64,000 bases of DNA, taken from the NCBI GenBank assembly GCA_020860605.1, contig JAJBTZ010000090.1:310001-374000 (forward strand), written 5' to 3'. A model generated the notes under the pieces. The model saw only the letters and a list, made by a program, of their open reading frames with translations. It was not told the origin of the DNA and did no database searches. This document shows, piece by piece, positions 11,295 through 18,712 of this stretch. This DNA is from Ruminococcus sp. (lineage in GTDB: Bacteria > Bacillota > Clostridia > Oscillospirales > Ruminococcaceae). The position numbers and the translations under genes are program-made. The number at the start of each line of letters is the position of its first letter. The stretch's first letter is position 1.

Positions 11295-12356
11295 ATGTTA
11301 GATATAAATAGATTTCTTTCTCTTGATTCATATTTGGATATTCTTAAAAGCACCGATGAGCCGATTTTTATCTATGGCATGGGTGACGGGTGCCTGAAGC
11401 TGCTCAGGATTTTTGATAAGTACGGGATTCCCTGTGCTGGGATATTTGCTAGCGATGAATTTGTCAGAGACAAGACTTTTGAGGGGCATAAAATCAGAAA
11501 GCTTTCGGAGATTGAAAGCCAGGTTGAAAAGTTCACTGTCGTTCTTGCATTTGGTGCAGGATATCAGGAGCTGAGGGACAAGATTGACGGGATCGAGAAA
11601 AGGCATCGGCTCTTTGTGCCAGATATGCCAGTTATCGGTGAGGGACTTTTCACGAAAGAGTACTTGAGTGAGAACTTCGATAAGATTGTGGAAGTGTATG
11701 ATCTTCTTGGGGACGAACAGTCGAAATACTGCTTCGAGAAGCTGATTGAGTATAAGATTACTGGGCTTCTTGAGCCTCTGAGGGCTTGCGAGAGTTTGCC
11801 CGATGAAAATCCGCTTGTTCTCAGAAGCGACGAAATTTACTTGGATCTTGGGGCTTACACTGGGGATACAGTTGCGGATTTCTTAAGAGCAACTGGCGGG
11901 AAGTATCGGAAGATTTATGCCGTTGAACCGAACGGAAGGAACTTCCGAAAGCTAAGTGAGAATACCGCTTCGCTGCCAGATATCAGCCTTATTAACGCTG
12001 CAATCGGGAGCGAGGATGGAGTTACACGTGTACTTAAAGGCGGAGGAAGAATGATTCGGAAGAGCGATTCTGGCGTGGAAATTCAGGTCAGGAGCGTTGA
12101 CAGTATTCTCGATAATTCTGACTGCACTTATATTAAAATGGACATTGAAGGTGAGGAACAGGCTGCACTCTCAGGAGCGAGAAGTACTATTGAGAAATGC
12201 TCACCGAAGCTGAATATTGCGATTTATCACAGAGTCGGGGATTTATTTGAGCTGCCATTGATGGTTCATGAGATGAATCCGGGTTACAAACTATTCATCA
12301 GGCATTATCCTTACTACCCTGCCTGGGACACGAATTTATATGCTATGAGGAAATAA
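11295..12356 (+). CDS. FkbM family SAM-dependent methyltransferase
   Basis: Probably an O-methyltransferase acting on a sugar or other small acceptor. The C-terminal half has the SAM-binding motif YLDLGAYTGDT (residues 182-192), the acidic ribose-binding residue in AVEPNGRNF (about 209-217), and YIKMDIEGEEQAAL, which is diagnostic for FkbM. Residues 1-100 form a separate Rossmann-like region (FIYGMGDGCLKLLRIF), often seen in proteins tied to glycan or cofactor modification. The gene stands alone with its own promoter, opposite to coaX. The substrate cannot be told from context. Confidence 0.85.
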   Translation: MLDINRFLSLDSYLDILKSTDEPIFIYGMGDGCLKLLRIFDKYGIPCAGIFASDEFVRDKTFEGHKIRKLSEIESQVEKFTVVLAFGAGYQELRDKIDGIEKRHRLFVPDMPVIGEGLFTKEYLSENFDKIVEVYDLLGDEQSKYCFEKLIEYKITGLLEPLRACESLPDENPLVLRSDEIYLDLGAYTGDTVADFLRATGGKYRKIYAVEPNGRNFRKLSENTASLPDISLINAAIGSEDGVTRVLKGGGRMIRKSDSGVEIQVRSVDSILDNSDCTYIKMDIEGEEQAALSGARSTIEKCSPKLNIAIYHRVGDLFELPLMVHEMNPGYKLFIRHYPYYPAWDTNLYAMRK

Positions 12357-12416
12357 ATTTGTAACTGAAAGGCCGAGTTTGTAACCGAGTTGTCACCATT
12401 TGTAATCTTCCTGTTC

Positions 12417-12444
12417 TTGATTCTGGCTCAAAAAGTGCTAAAAT
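12417..12444 (+). promoter_or_regulatory. Promoter of a candidate noncoding RNA
   Basis: -35 TTGATT (12417-12422), 16-base spacer, extended -10 TGCTAAAAT (hexamer 12439-12444). No open reading frame follows before the terminator at 12589-12620. Confidence 0.6.
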
Positions 12445-12450
12445 AGAAAC

Positions 12451-12620
12451 ATAGAAACGATAAAGAAAACTTCCGAGACGTTACGGTTCAAAACGGGTCT
12501 GCAATGCAGATGAAGCGTAAATGGTCCGATCTATATTATAAACATCGCAGTTACTCTTTTTCCTCCATCCAAAATATAGATAAGCAACAAAGGGATACCT
12601 ACAGAAGTGGGCATCCCTTT
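12451..12620 (+). ncRNA. Candidate structured small RNA, family unknown
   Basis: Between FkbM and the convergent thiamine kinase gene, 283 bases hold no gene. After a good promoter they contain: a stem GAC/GTC (12477-12479 with 12524-12526) continued by TTACG/CGTAA (12481-12485 with 12516-12520); inside it a hairpin TCTGC-AAT-GCAGA (12498-12510); then a perfect 9-bp helix ATCTATATT / AATATAGAT (12529-12537 with 12573-12581) closing a 35-base pyrimidine-rich loop; then a terminator hairpin. I do not recognise the family: it is not an evident 6S, SRP, tmRNA or known riboswitch, and no gene follows in the same direction. Confidence 0.5.
12589..12620. terminator. Hairpin terminator between candidate RNA and thiamine pyrophosphokinase gene
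   Basis: Stem AAAGGGAT / ATCCCTTT plus inner CC/GG pairs, with a 9-base loop. T-runs are weak on both sides, but the position suits termination of both convergent transcripts. Confidence 0.6.
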
Positions 12621-12639
12621 GGCTTATAATATCGATTTG

Positions 12640-13272
12640 TCAGTACGCGATAAATTTTTGAGAGGCTTTTCCATGGTCAGCCCACATAATAAGGAGGGTT
12701 CCGTCACTTGATTTTACAGTGACGGGCTTCCCTACTGAATGGTTGCTGACGCCGATTGGAAAGCTCGATGAGATTTCGCCATCATGCATTTCATAGAATC
12801 CGCCCGTGATGGAAACCCCGTGAGAAATCCCGCTTAGTGAGAACACAGAGAAGATGCCGGTTGATTCGATGGTCAGGTTACCCTGGATGACGGTCATGAC
12901 CATTTCAGGGCTGTAGAGATAGCCTCTTGCCTGATGCTCGGCTATGTAGGAGAGAATCTGGATGTTGGCAATGGTGTGATCAAATCTGCCACCTGTTCCG
13001 CCATAGATATGGATTTCCTTGTAACCGTGCTCAAGAGCATATCTGACAGCGAAGACAGAGTCTGTGTCGTCTTTTTCGACTGGGAGCTTGATAACGTCGC
13101 CTGAGACGGGCTCTGATGAGGAATCGAAGTCGCCTATAATCAGGTCTGGCTTGATGCCGAGGCTGTCAAGATAGCTCATTCCGCCATCGGCAGCGATTAC
13201 GAAGTCACCTGCTTCAGGAACAGCCCTTAGTGGCACCATCTCTCCGGCACCGAAGATGAATACGCGGGACAT
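12640..13272 (-). CDS. thiN: Thiamine pyrophosphokinase
   Basis: Transfers pyrophosphate from ATP to thiamine to give thiamine diphosphate. The 210-residue protein has the N-terminal catalytic motif IIGDFDSSSEP (about 44-54), the KDDTDSVFA motif (about 67-75), GGTGGRFDHTIANI (about 91-104) and the C-terminal thiamine-binding beta-sandwich. It begins 1 base after thiT ends, and both lie behind a TPP riboswitch, so uptake and activation of thiamine are made together and shut off by the product. Confidence 0.95.
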   Translation of the reverse strand: MSRVFIFGAGEMVPLRAVPEAGDFVIAADGGMSYLDSLGIKPDLIIGDFDSSSEPVSGDVIKLPVEKDDTDSVFAVRYALEHGYKEIHIYGGTGGRFDHTIANIQILSYIAEHQARGYLYSPEMVMTVIQGNLTIESTGIFSVFSLSGISHGVSITGGFYEMHDGEISSSFPIGVSNHSVGKPVTVKSSDGTLLIMWADHGKASQKFIAY

Positions 13273-13273
13273 T

Positions 13274-13840
13274 TTACGCCTTTTCTACTTTGAAGAGCCT
13301 TGGAGCGAACTTCTTGAGAAGAACCAGAACCACTACGCAGATAATGATGTCGGGAAGCATGTAGGCGCCGTTATAGAGGAAGCTATAAACAGCTGCACCC
13401 ATTCCGTCAGGAGCATAACCGCCCCAGATGAGGACGCCCGAGAGGAAGCTGCAGATGAATCTGAAGACTCCGACTACAGCAGTTCCGACTCCGACACCGA
13501 CGAGCTGGTTCTTGAATGGCTTTGCAAATACGAGGGCGAGGCCTAAAACGGTGAACGCTACGAGATAGTCAAGAAGGATGCAGCCGATCTGGCTCAGGAG
13601 AGTTGTGCAGTAGAGAACGTTTTCGAAGCCGATGATCATCTGCAAGGGGCCATGAACGAGGCCTGTGAAGCAGCCCCACTTAGGACCATTTCTTAAGCCC
13701 ATGAGGATGAGCGGAATCATCTCGAAGGTGATCGAACCGCCATATGGGAGGTTGAAGAGCTTCAGGTAGGAGAGGATGGTAGCGAGAGCTATCATGAGAG
13801 CTCCTTCGACGAGGATTCTGGTTTTGCTTGAGGATTTCAT
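13274..13840 (-). CDS. thiT: ECF thiamine transporter S-component ThiT
   Basis: Membrane thiamine-binding subunit that shares an EcfAA'T module encoded elsewhere. The 188 residues form six hydrophobic segments. GPKWGCFTGLVHGPLQMIIG and the tryptophan/tyrosine-rich C-terminal segment resemble ThiT. I start at ATG 13838-13840, which has AAAGGGA upstream; the frame stays open further upstream but that part is the riboswitch terminator. It is the first gene of thiT-thiN under a TPP riboswitch, which supports the substrate. Confidence 0.93.
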   Translation of the reverse strand: MKSSSKTRILVEGALMIALATILSYLKLFNLPYGGSITFEMIPLILMGLRNGPKWGCFTGLVHGPLQMIIGFENVLYCTTLLSQIGCILLDYLVAFTVLGLALVFAKPFKNQLVGVGVGTAVVGVFRFICSFLSGVLIWGGYAPDGMGAAVYSFLYNGAYMLPDIIICVVVLVLLKKFAPRLFKVEKA

Positions 13841-13898
13841 TATAATAATCCCTTTCTTTGTGTTATTTAAAACATCGCCCGGTTGAGAAGATTCCAAC

Positions 13899-13922
13899 AA
13901 AAAAGCTCCGTTGCGACGGAGC
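13899..13922 (-). terminator. Riboswitch-controlled terminator upstream of thiT
   Basis: GCTCCG-TCGCAA-CGGAGC followed by six T on the minus strand, between the TPP aptamer and thiT. It is the likely expression platform for premature termination when TPP binds. Confidence 0.85.
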
Positions 13923-13967
13923 AGTTGAAGCACAGTGTTCTGAATGTCGTTAACATCCAAAAGCTTT

Positions 13968-14052
13968 ACGCCCTACGTCGGCATTATCCGAATCAGGTTA
14001 TGGGTCGGAGCGAAACGCGCTCCCTCTCAGCCTGCCCTTGCAAGCTCCCCTG
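13968..14052 (-). promoter_or_regulatory. TPP (THI-box) riboswitch
   Basis: The minus strand carries the conserved THI elements in order: GGGGAGC, GGGCAGGCTGAGAGGG, GACCCATAACCTGATT, GGATAATGCCGACGTAGGG. They are followed by an intrinsic terminator and thiT-thiN. Confidence 0.96.
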
Positions 14053-14065
14053 TTTTATTGATACG

Positions 14066-14094
14066 ATATTAACACATTAAGGCGCATTTGTCAA
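14066..14094 (-). promoter_or_regulatory. Promoter of thiT-thiN
   Basis: -35 TTGACA (14089-14094), 17-base spacer, -10 TAATAT (14066-14071) on the minus strand, just upstream of the riboswitch. Confidence 0.8.
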
Positions 14095-14141
14095 GAGCCT
14101 ATTTGCATAAATTGCGTATATTTCTGCATACAGCGTTTCAC

Positions 14142-14170
14142 TTGACATGTCGGACTGATTCGACTATAAT
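14142..14170 (+). promoter_or_regulatory. Consensus promoter of the dehydratase/activase operon
   Basis: Perfect TTGACA (14142-14147), 17-base spacer and TATAAT (14165-14170). This predicts strong vegetative transcription of the three genes from 14222. Confidence 0.9.
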
Positions 14171-14221
14171 AGATGTAACCTCTACAAAAGCTTTACACTA
14201 ATGACTTGAAGGTAAATTTAC

Positions 14222-15193
14222 ATGAATCTTGACTTTATGAAGGAATTTCACGAATACGCAGGGGTCAAGACCATTGGAATTCCGAGAGCACTGCACTACT
14301 ACAGATATGGCAGGCTGTGGCTCGAATTCTTCAATGCTCTTGGAATCGAGTGTGTCGTGAGTGAACCTACAACAAAAGATATCCTGACAAACGGCATCAA
14401 TCGCTCCATAGACGAGGCTTGCTATTCTCTCAAAGTATATCTTGGACATGTTGACAGCCTTATTGGCAAATGCGATGCTGTTTTCGTCCCGAGAATTGCC
14501 GGATTTAAACTCAGAGAAAAGTTCTGTACGAGATTTGAAGCTCTTTATGATGTTGTCTCGAACGTTTTCGCAGACAAGGGCATAAAGGTTGTCACCCTTT
14601 CTCATGACTGGAAATCGGAACACGACATCGAAGACGACTATGTTGAGCTTGGAATCAAGCTTGGAAAATCGCTCAAAGAATCAAAGAAGGCTTATTCTCA
14701 GGCGCTTAAAGTGGCACAGCAGGCTTCACAGGCTGAGGCTAAAGAGCAAAAGCGGATGGTGACTTCTGACGAAGGCTTCAAGCTTCTTTTAGCAGCTCAT
14801 CCCTACATAGCACATGACCCGTATATCGGCGGACAGGTTGAAAGCTTCCTAAGCAACTTAGGCTGCAAGGTCTTGTACGTCGACAGGGCAAATACAAAAG
14901 CTGCTGTCAAGAGAAGCCAGACTATGGTCCACACATTACCGTGGATTGAAAGCCGTGAAATCTTAGGCACTATCGATTTATACAAGAACAAGCTTGACGG
15001 AATTATACTGATGAGTGCATACCCTTGCTGCCCTGACTCTATGGCGAATGAGTATATACTCAGAACAGTAAAGGACATTCCGATTTTGCAGGTAACAATG
15101 GACGTCCAGGATGGCACAGCAGGCCTTGAAACAAGGCTTGAAAGCTTCGTGGACATAATCAGATTCAGGGAAAGCGGCAGCTATGGCAAATAA
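14222..15193 (+). CDS. Acyl-CoA dehydratase activase-related protein, subunit 1 (COG3580/DUF2229-like)
   Basis: A 323-residue protein of the 2-hydroxyacyl-CoA dehydratase superfamily, equivalent to one section of the large DUF2229 proteins of anaerobes. It opens with GVKTIGIPRALHYYRYG, has a conserved cysteine in DEACYSLKVYLGH (about residue 65-77; CxxxK is a family mark), and a Cys pair in SAYPCCPDS (about 266-274). These are candidate iron-sulfur ligands. It overlaps the next gene by 11 bases and has the strongest promoter of the region. The substrate is unknown, and true acyl-CoA activity is not established for this family. Confidence 0.8.
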   Translation: MNLDFMKEFHEYAGVKTIGIPRALHYYRYGRLWLEFFNALGIECVVSEPTTKDILTNGINRSIDEACYSLKVYLGHVDSLIGKCDAVFVPRIAGFKLREKFCTRFEALYDVVSNVFADKGIKVVTLSHDWKSEHDIEDDYVELGIKLGKSLKESKKAYSQALKVAQQASQAEAKEQKRMVTSDEGFKLLLAAHPYIAHDPYIGGQVESFLSNLGCKVLYVDRANTKAAVKRSQTMVHTLPWIESREILGTIDLYKNKLDGIILMSAYPCCPDSMANEYILRTVKDIPILQVTMDVQDGTAGLETRLESFVDIIRFRESGSYGK

Positions 15194-16286
15194 AAAGAAC
15201 AACACGACTATCAGTGGCAACAGAAGAAAAGTGGCACTTCCGACATTTGGCAACTACAACCTCGCTTTCAAGTACTTTATTGAGCAAGCTGTAGGTGCGG
15301 AATGTGTTCTTCCTGCCACTCACACGAAAAAGACAGTTCACTTTGGTGAGCTCAACAGCCCGGACTTCGTCTGTACTCCGTTCAAGCATACTCTTGGTAG
15401 CATGATTGAGCTTCTGGAGCTTGGTGCAGACACCCTTGTCATGAGCGGCGGGCCATGCAGACTCGGCTTCTATGGAGAGCTTCAGAAGAAGATTCTCGAA
15501 GATATGGGCTATGAGTTCACGATGATTGACCTTGAATGGTTCAAGGATATGAAGAAGAGTGAATGGCTCAAGGCCATAAAGTCTGTAAATCCTGATGTGA
15601 AGGTTCCTCAGCTTCTTTTGGAAGCGACGAATACCATGAAAATGATAAAATACCTCGACGAAATCGAGGAGCTTTATCATGCAAACATGGGATTTGAAGC
15701 AAACGAAGGCGCTTACGATAAGATTTATCGGGACTTCCACTTCGATATGCAAATGGCTTCGTCAGGCAACGACATCAAAAATGCCTATCGTAAAGCGAAG
15801 ATGGCTATGGACGACGAACCTCTCAATAAGCCAGATATGCCTCTGAGAGTAGGTATTGTTGGCGAGTATTACACCATCATGGACAGGTTCTCGAACTTAG
15901 ATGTTGAAAACAAGCTCTGCAAGATGGGAATTGAAGTCCACAGGCTTATGAACTTCTCAAACTATAATCTCGGCGGAAGCGAGCAGAAGCTCTTCCCTGC
16001 TGCCAAGGATTATATGAAGTTCCAGATGGGGCCGACGAGTGCTACTACTGTAGCAGCTGCTGAAAAGTATGCAAAACAAGGCTTTGACGGACTGGTTCAC
16101 GTCAAGTGCTTCGGGTGTACTCCTGAAGTGGATGTTATGCCACTCTTACAGAAGCTGTCGCAGGAGCATCACATCCCGGTTTTGTATCTCAGCTATGACA
16201 CACAGACCTCAGACACCGGTCTTGACACCAGACTTGAGGCATTTTATGACATGATTTCACTTAAAAAGAAGGTACTGAAAAATTGA
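15183..16286 (+). CDS. 2-hydroxyacyl-CoA dehydratase-like protein, subunit 2 (COG3581-like)
   Basis: A 367-residue partner of the preceding protein. Conserved cysteines occur in SPDFVCTPFKHTLG (about residue 62), MSGGPCRLGFYGEL (about 90) and HVKCFGCTPEVDVMP (about 306-309), consistent with a [4Fe-4S] or double-cubane cluster. Relatives include benzoyl-CoA reductase and hydroxyacyl-CoA dehydratase subunits and the double-cubane cluster proteins. It overlaps the activator gene by 4 bases (ATTGAGTA). It probably forms the catalytic complex with subunit 1, and ATP-driven electrons from the third gene product would energise it. The reaction is not deducible here. Confidence 0.8.
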   Translation: MANKKNNTTISGNRRKVALPTFGNYNLAFKYFIEQAVGAECVLPATHTKKTVHFGELNSPDFVCTPFKHTLGSMIELLELGADTLVMSGGPCRLGFYGELQKKILEDMGYEFTMIDLEWFKDMKKSEWLKAIKSVNPDVKVPQLLLEATNTMKMIKYLDEIEELYHANMGFEANEGAYDKIYRDFHFDMQMASSGNDIKNAYRKAKMAMDDEPLNKPDMPLRVGIVGEYYTIMDRFSNLDVENKLCKMGIEVHRLMNFSNYNLGGSEQKLFPAAKDYMKFQMGPTSATTVAAAEKYAKQGFDGLVHVKCFGCTPEVDVMPLLQKLSQEHHIPVLYLSYDTQTSDTGLDTRLEAFYDMISLKKKVLKN

Positions 16287-17254
16287 GTAAAGCTAAAGCA
16301 TATATCGGAATCGACATCGGATCTATATCAACAAAAGGTGTTATTATAGACGAGTCAAAGAATATAATCGCATCGTCCTATCTGTGGACGGAAGGAAACC
16401 CGGTTGGAGCCGTGAGAAACCTCCTTGCAGCTCTCAAAGAGCAGTTTGACGACGAGAAGTACGAGATAGTTTCATCTGGTACTACGGGAAGCGCAAGAAG
16501 GCTCATCGGCGCCATGATTGGTGCTGGTGTCGTCAAGAACGAGATTACAGCTCGCGCCGTTGGAACTACGACTATTCATCCTGACGTAAGAACCATCTTT
16601 GAGATTGGCGGACAGGATTCGAAGATTATCTTAGTTGAAAACGGAATCGCTGTTGACTATGCTATGAACACACTCTGTGCTGCAGGAACGGGAGCTTTCC
16701 TCTCGAGCCAGGCACACAGACTCGGTGTTGAGGTTGAGGAGTTCGGCGAGATCGCTCTTAAATCGAAGCACCCGACTCCTATCGCTGCAAGATGCACTGT
16801 ATTTGCAGAATCAGATCTGGTCCACAAGATTCAGATGGGACATTCAAGAGAGGATATCATTGCTGGGCTTTGCAATGCGGTTGCTTCGAACTATCTTAAC
16901 AACGTTGCAAAGGGCAAGAAGATTGTCTCCCCTATCGTCTTCCAGGGAGGAGTCAGTAAGAATCAGGGAGTTGTCAAGGCGTTTTCGGACGAGCTTGGTG
17001 TCCCAATAAGAGTTGATGAAAACGGCCACCTGATGGGTGCATTTGGCTCTGCAATACTTGCAATGGAATCGAGAAAGGAAGCGCCGTTCAGCTTCGATGT
17101 TGGTGAAATGGACTTCGTTACGAAGGAAGTCACCTGTGGAAAGTGCTCGAACCACTGTGAAATTATCTGTGTTTCAAGAGACGGTGTCTTGATCGACTCA
17201 TGGGGCAACAGGTGCGAAAAGGGCGACGTTAAGTCTCACGCAAAGAATAAATAA
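16283..17254 (+). CDS. Acyl-CoA dehydratase activase (HgdC/BadF-BadG type ATPase)
   Basis: ASKHA-fold ATPase that couples ATP hydrolysis to low-potential electron transfer through a [4Fe-4S] cluster held between two subunits. Motifs: GIDIGSISTKGVII (residues 8-21), SSGTTGSARR (about 65-74), and the cluster-binding cysteines in TLCAAGTGAF (about 132) and AARCTVFAESD (about 171). The last 60 residues add five more cysteines (CGKCSNHCEIIC at 285-296 and Cys311), beyond a minimal HgdC. It starts with TTG, overlapping the previous stop. It is the third gene of a three-gene operon. Confidence 0.88.
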   Translation: MSKAKAYIGIDIGSISTKGVIIDESKNIIASSYLWTEGNPVGAVRNLLAALKEQFDDEKYEIVSSGTTGSARRLIGAMIGAGVVKNEITARAVGTTTIHPDVRTIFEIGGQDSKIILVENGIAVDYAMNTLCAAGTGAFLSSQAHRLGVEVEEFGEIALKSKHPTPIAARCTVFAESDLVHKIQMGHSREDIIAGLCNAVASNYLNNVAKGKKIVSPIVFQGGVSKNQGVVKAFSDELGVPIRVDENGHLMGAFGSAILAMESRKEAPFSFDVGEMDFVTKEVTCGKCSNHCEIICVSRDGVLIDSWGNRCEKGDVKSHAKNK

Positions 17255-17299
17255 GAAAAAACAAATGGACATATCTCAGGAGAGGAGTGTTCCCCTAAA

Positions 17300-18673
17300 A
17301 TGAAAAAAATGCTCTCAATTGTCATCTGTGTCGTGTTTACGGCGGTGATTCTCACATTCAACGTTTCCGCTGTGACATTCACGCCAGACTTCGAGGTCTA
17401 TTCGGAGGCAGCTTATCTTGTGAGCCTTGATACAGGCGACGTTGTATACTCAAAAAATGCCGACGAGCAGCTTGTTCCGGCGTCTCTGACAAAGATAATG
17501 ACTGCTGCTATACTGCTTGAACAGTTTCAGGATGATATCTCCGCTCTCTCGACTACATATGTCTGCGGAACCTCGGAATGCTTTGACGAGCTTTACCTGA
17601 CAGGTGCTTCTACAGCAGATATACAGATCGGCGAAATGGTTTCCTATAAAGATTTGCTGTATGCCCTGATGCTCCGTTCTGCCTGTGAGGCTGCAAATAT
17701 CATTGCCTACAACGTTGCAGGAAGTCTTGAGGCTTTCGTCGATATGATGAATGAAAAGGCTGAAGAGTTAGGCTGTGAGAACACTCACTTCACGAATGCT
17801 CACGGGCTGTTTTACGAAAATCATTACACTACAGCACACGACATGGCTATCATCACTCAGTACGCGATGAGCCTGCCGATGTTCACCGAGATCGCCTGCA
17901 CCGAAAGCTATACTATGGAGGCTACAGCCTACCATGAAGAACGAACCATCATCCATACAAACTACATGATGTCGAAGACCAATGGTGGCGATTACTACTA
18001 TGAGTATGTCAAGGGAATCAAGACTGGCACTCTGGATGAGGCAGGAAGATGTCTTGTGTCGCTCGCCTATAAAGATGGTTACAGCTATCTTTTGGTCACG
18101 CTGAATGCTCCGATGTATGATGACAACGGAAACACCGTTTACTACAACTTCATTGACCACAAGAATATCTACGAATGGGCTTTTGACAATCTTGTTTACA
18201 CGGAAATTGTCACTGGCACTGAGGAGAAGGCTGAGGTTGCGGTTGAGTATGGCGACGGGCAGGACTATGTCATAGTCGTTCCCGCTGAGACCTTCTCGAT
18301 GATGTGGAATACGAATATTTCGACGAGCTCCATCCACGAGGTTATAACACTGAGCTCCGATGTGGTCGCCCCGGTAAGTGCCGGGGACGTGTTGGGAACG
18401 CTTGAACTGCAATACAGCGGAGAAACGCTGGCGGTGATTGACCTTGTTTCGGAAACAGACCTTGGACGGTCTGAAAGCGCTGAAACTCTTGCAATCATGC
18501 AGAGCTTTATCGGGTCGGATCAGTTCTATAAAGCAGCAATGTATAGTGCGATATTTTTTCTTGTCTATACTGTTCTGATTATAGTTCTTAAGATTATAGT
18601 CCGCAGAGTCAACAAAAAACGTGTGAAGGTTTACGCTACTCCGAAGCGTTCTTCCTCGAAAAAGAAATGGTAA
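17300..18673 (+). CDS. D-alanyl-D-alanine carboxypeptidase (DacA/DacF family PBP)
   Basis: Low-molecular-weight penicillin-binding protein trimming peptidoglycan stem peptides outside the membrane. An N-terminal signal peptide ends near residue 25. The serine motif SLTKIM (about 60-65) and KTG in GIKTGTLDEAG (about 241) are present. The middle motif reads SACEAAN, so the usual S-x-N has cysteine in third position; this variant occurs in some clostridial enzymes. A C-terminal transmembrane segment (about 410-432) and a basic tail KKRVKVYATPKRSSSKKKW follow, which is unlike the amphipathic-helix anchor of typical DacA. It may belong to the sporulation class. A terminator follows directly. Confidence 0.92.
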   Translation: MKKMLSIVICVVFTAVILTFNVSAVTFTPDFEVYSEAAYLVSLDTGDVVYSKNADEQLVPASLTKIMTAAILLEQFQDDISALSTTYVCGTSECFDELYLTGASTADIQIGEMVSYKDLLYALMLRSACEAANIIAYNVAGSLEAFVDMMNEKAEELGCENTHFTNAHGLFYENHYTTAHDMAIITQYAMSLPMFTEIACTESYTMEATAYHEERTIIHTNYMMSKTNGGDYYYEYVKGIKTGTLDEAGRCLVSLAYKDGYSYLLVTLNAPMYDDNGNTVYYNFIDHKNIYEWAFDNLVYTEIVTGTEEKAEVAVEYGDGQDYVIVVPAETFSMMWNTNISTSSIHEVITLSSDVVAPVSAGDVLGTLELQYSGETLAVIDLVSETDLGRSESAETLAIMQSFIGSDQFYKAAMYSAIFFLVYTVLIIVLKIIVRRVNKKRVKVYATPKRSSSKKKW

Positions 18674-18678
18674 TATAT

Positions 18679-18712
18679 ACGGCTGAGCAGCTTTTGCTCA
18701 GCCGTTTTTTTA
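18679..18712. terminator. Bidirectional terminator after the D,D-carboxypeptidase gene
   Basis: Perfect 11-bp stem ACGGCTGAGCA / TGCTCAGCCGT (18679-18689 with 18695-18705) followed by seven T. It also lies just past the end of the convergent glucan synthase gene. Confidence 0.92.

Noticed and set aside
12357..12640. 6S RNA, SRP RNA or a riboswitch in the FkbM-thiN gap
   Set aside because: No long closing stem joining both ends as in 6S, no SRP core, and no downstream gene in the plus direction.
13841..13960. In-frame upstream extension of thiT
   Set aside because: It overlaps the riboswitch terminator; ATG 13840 has its own ribosome-binding site.
17650..17720. D,D-carboxypeptidase as inactive because S-x-N is S-A-C
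   Set aside because: The Ser-Lys and Lys-Thr-Gly motifs are intact, and a Cys variant at this position occurs in related clostridial proteins.
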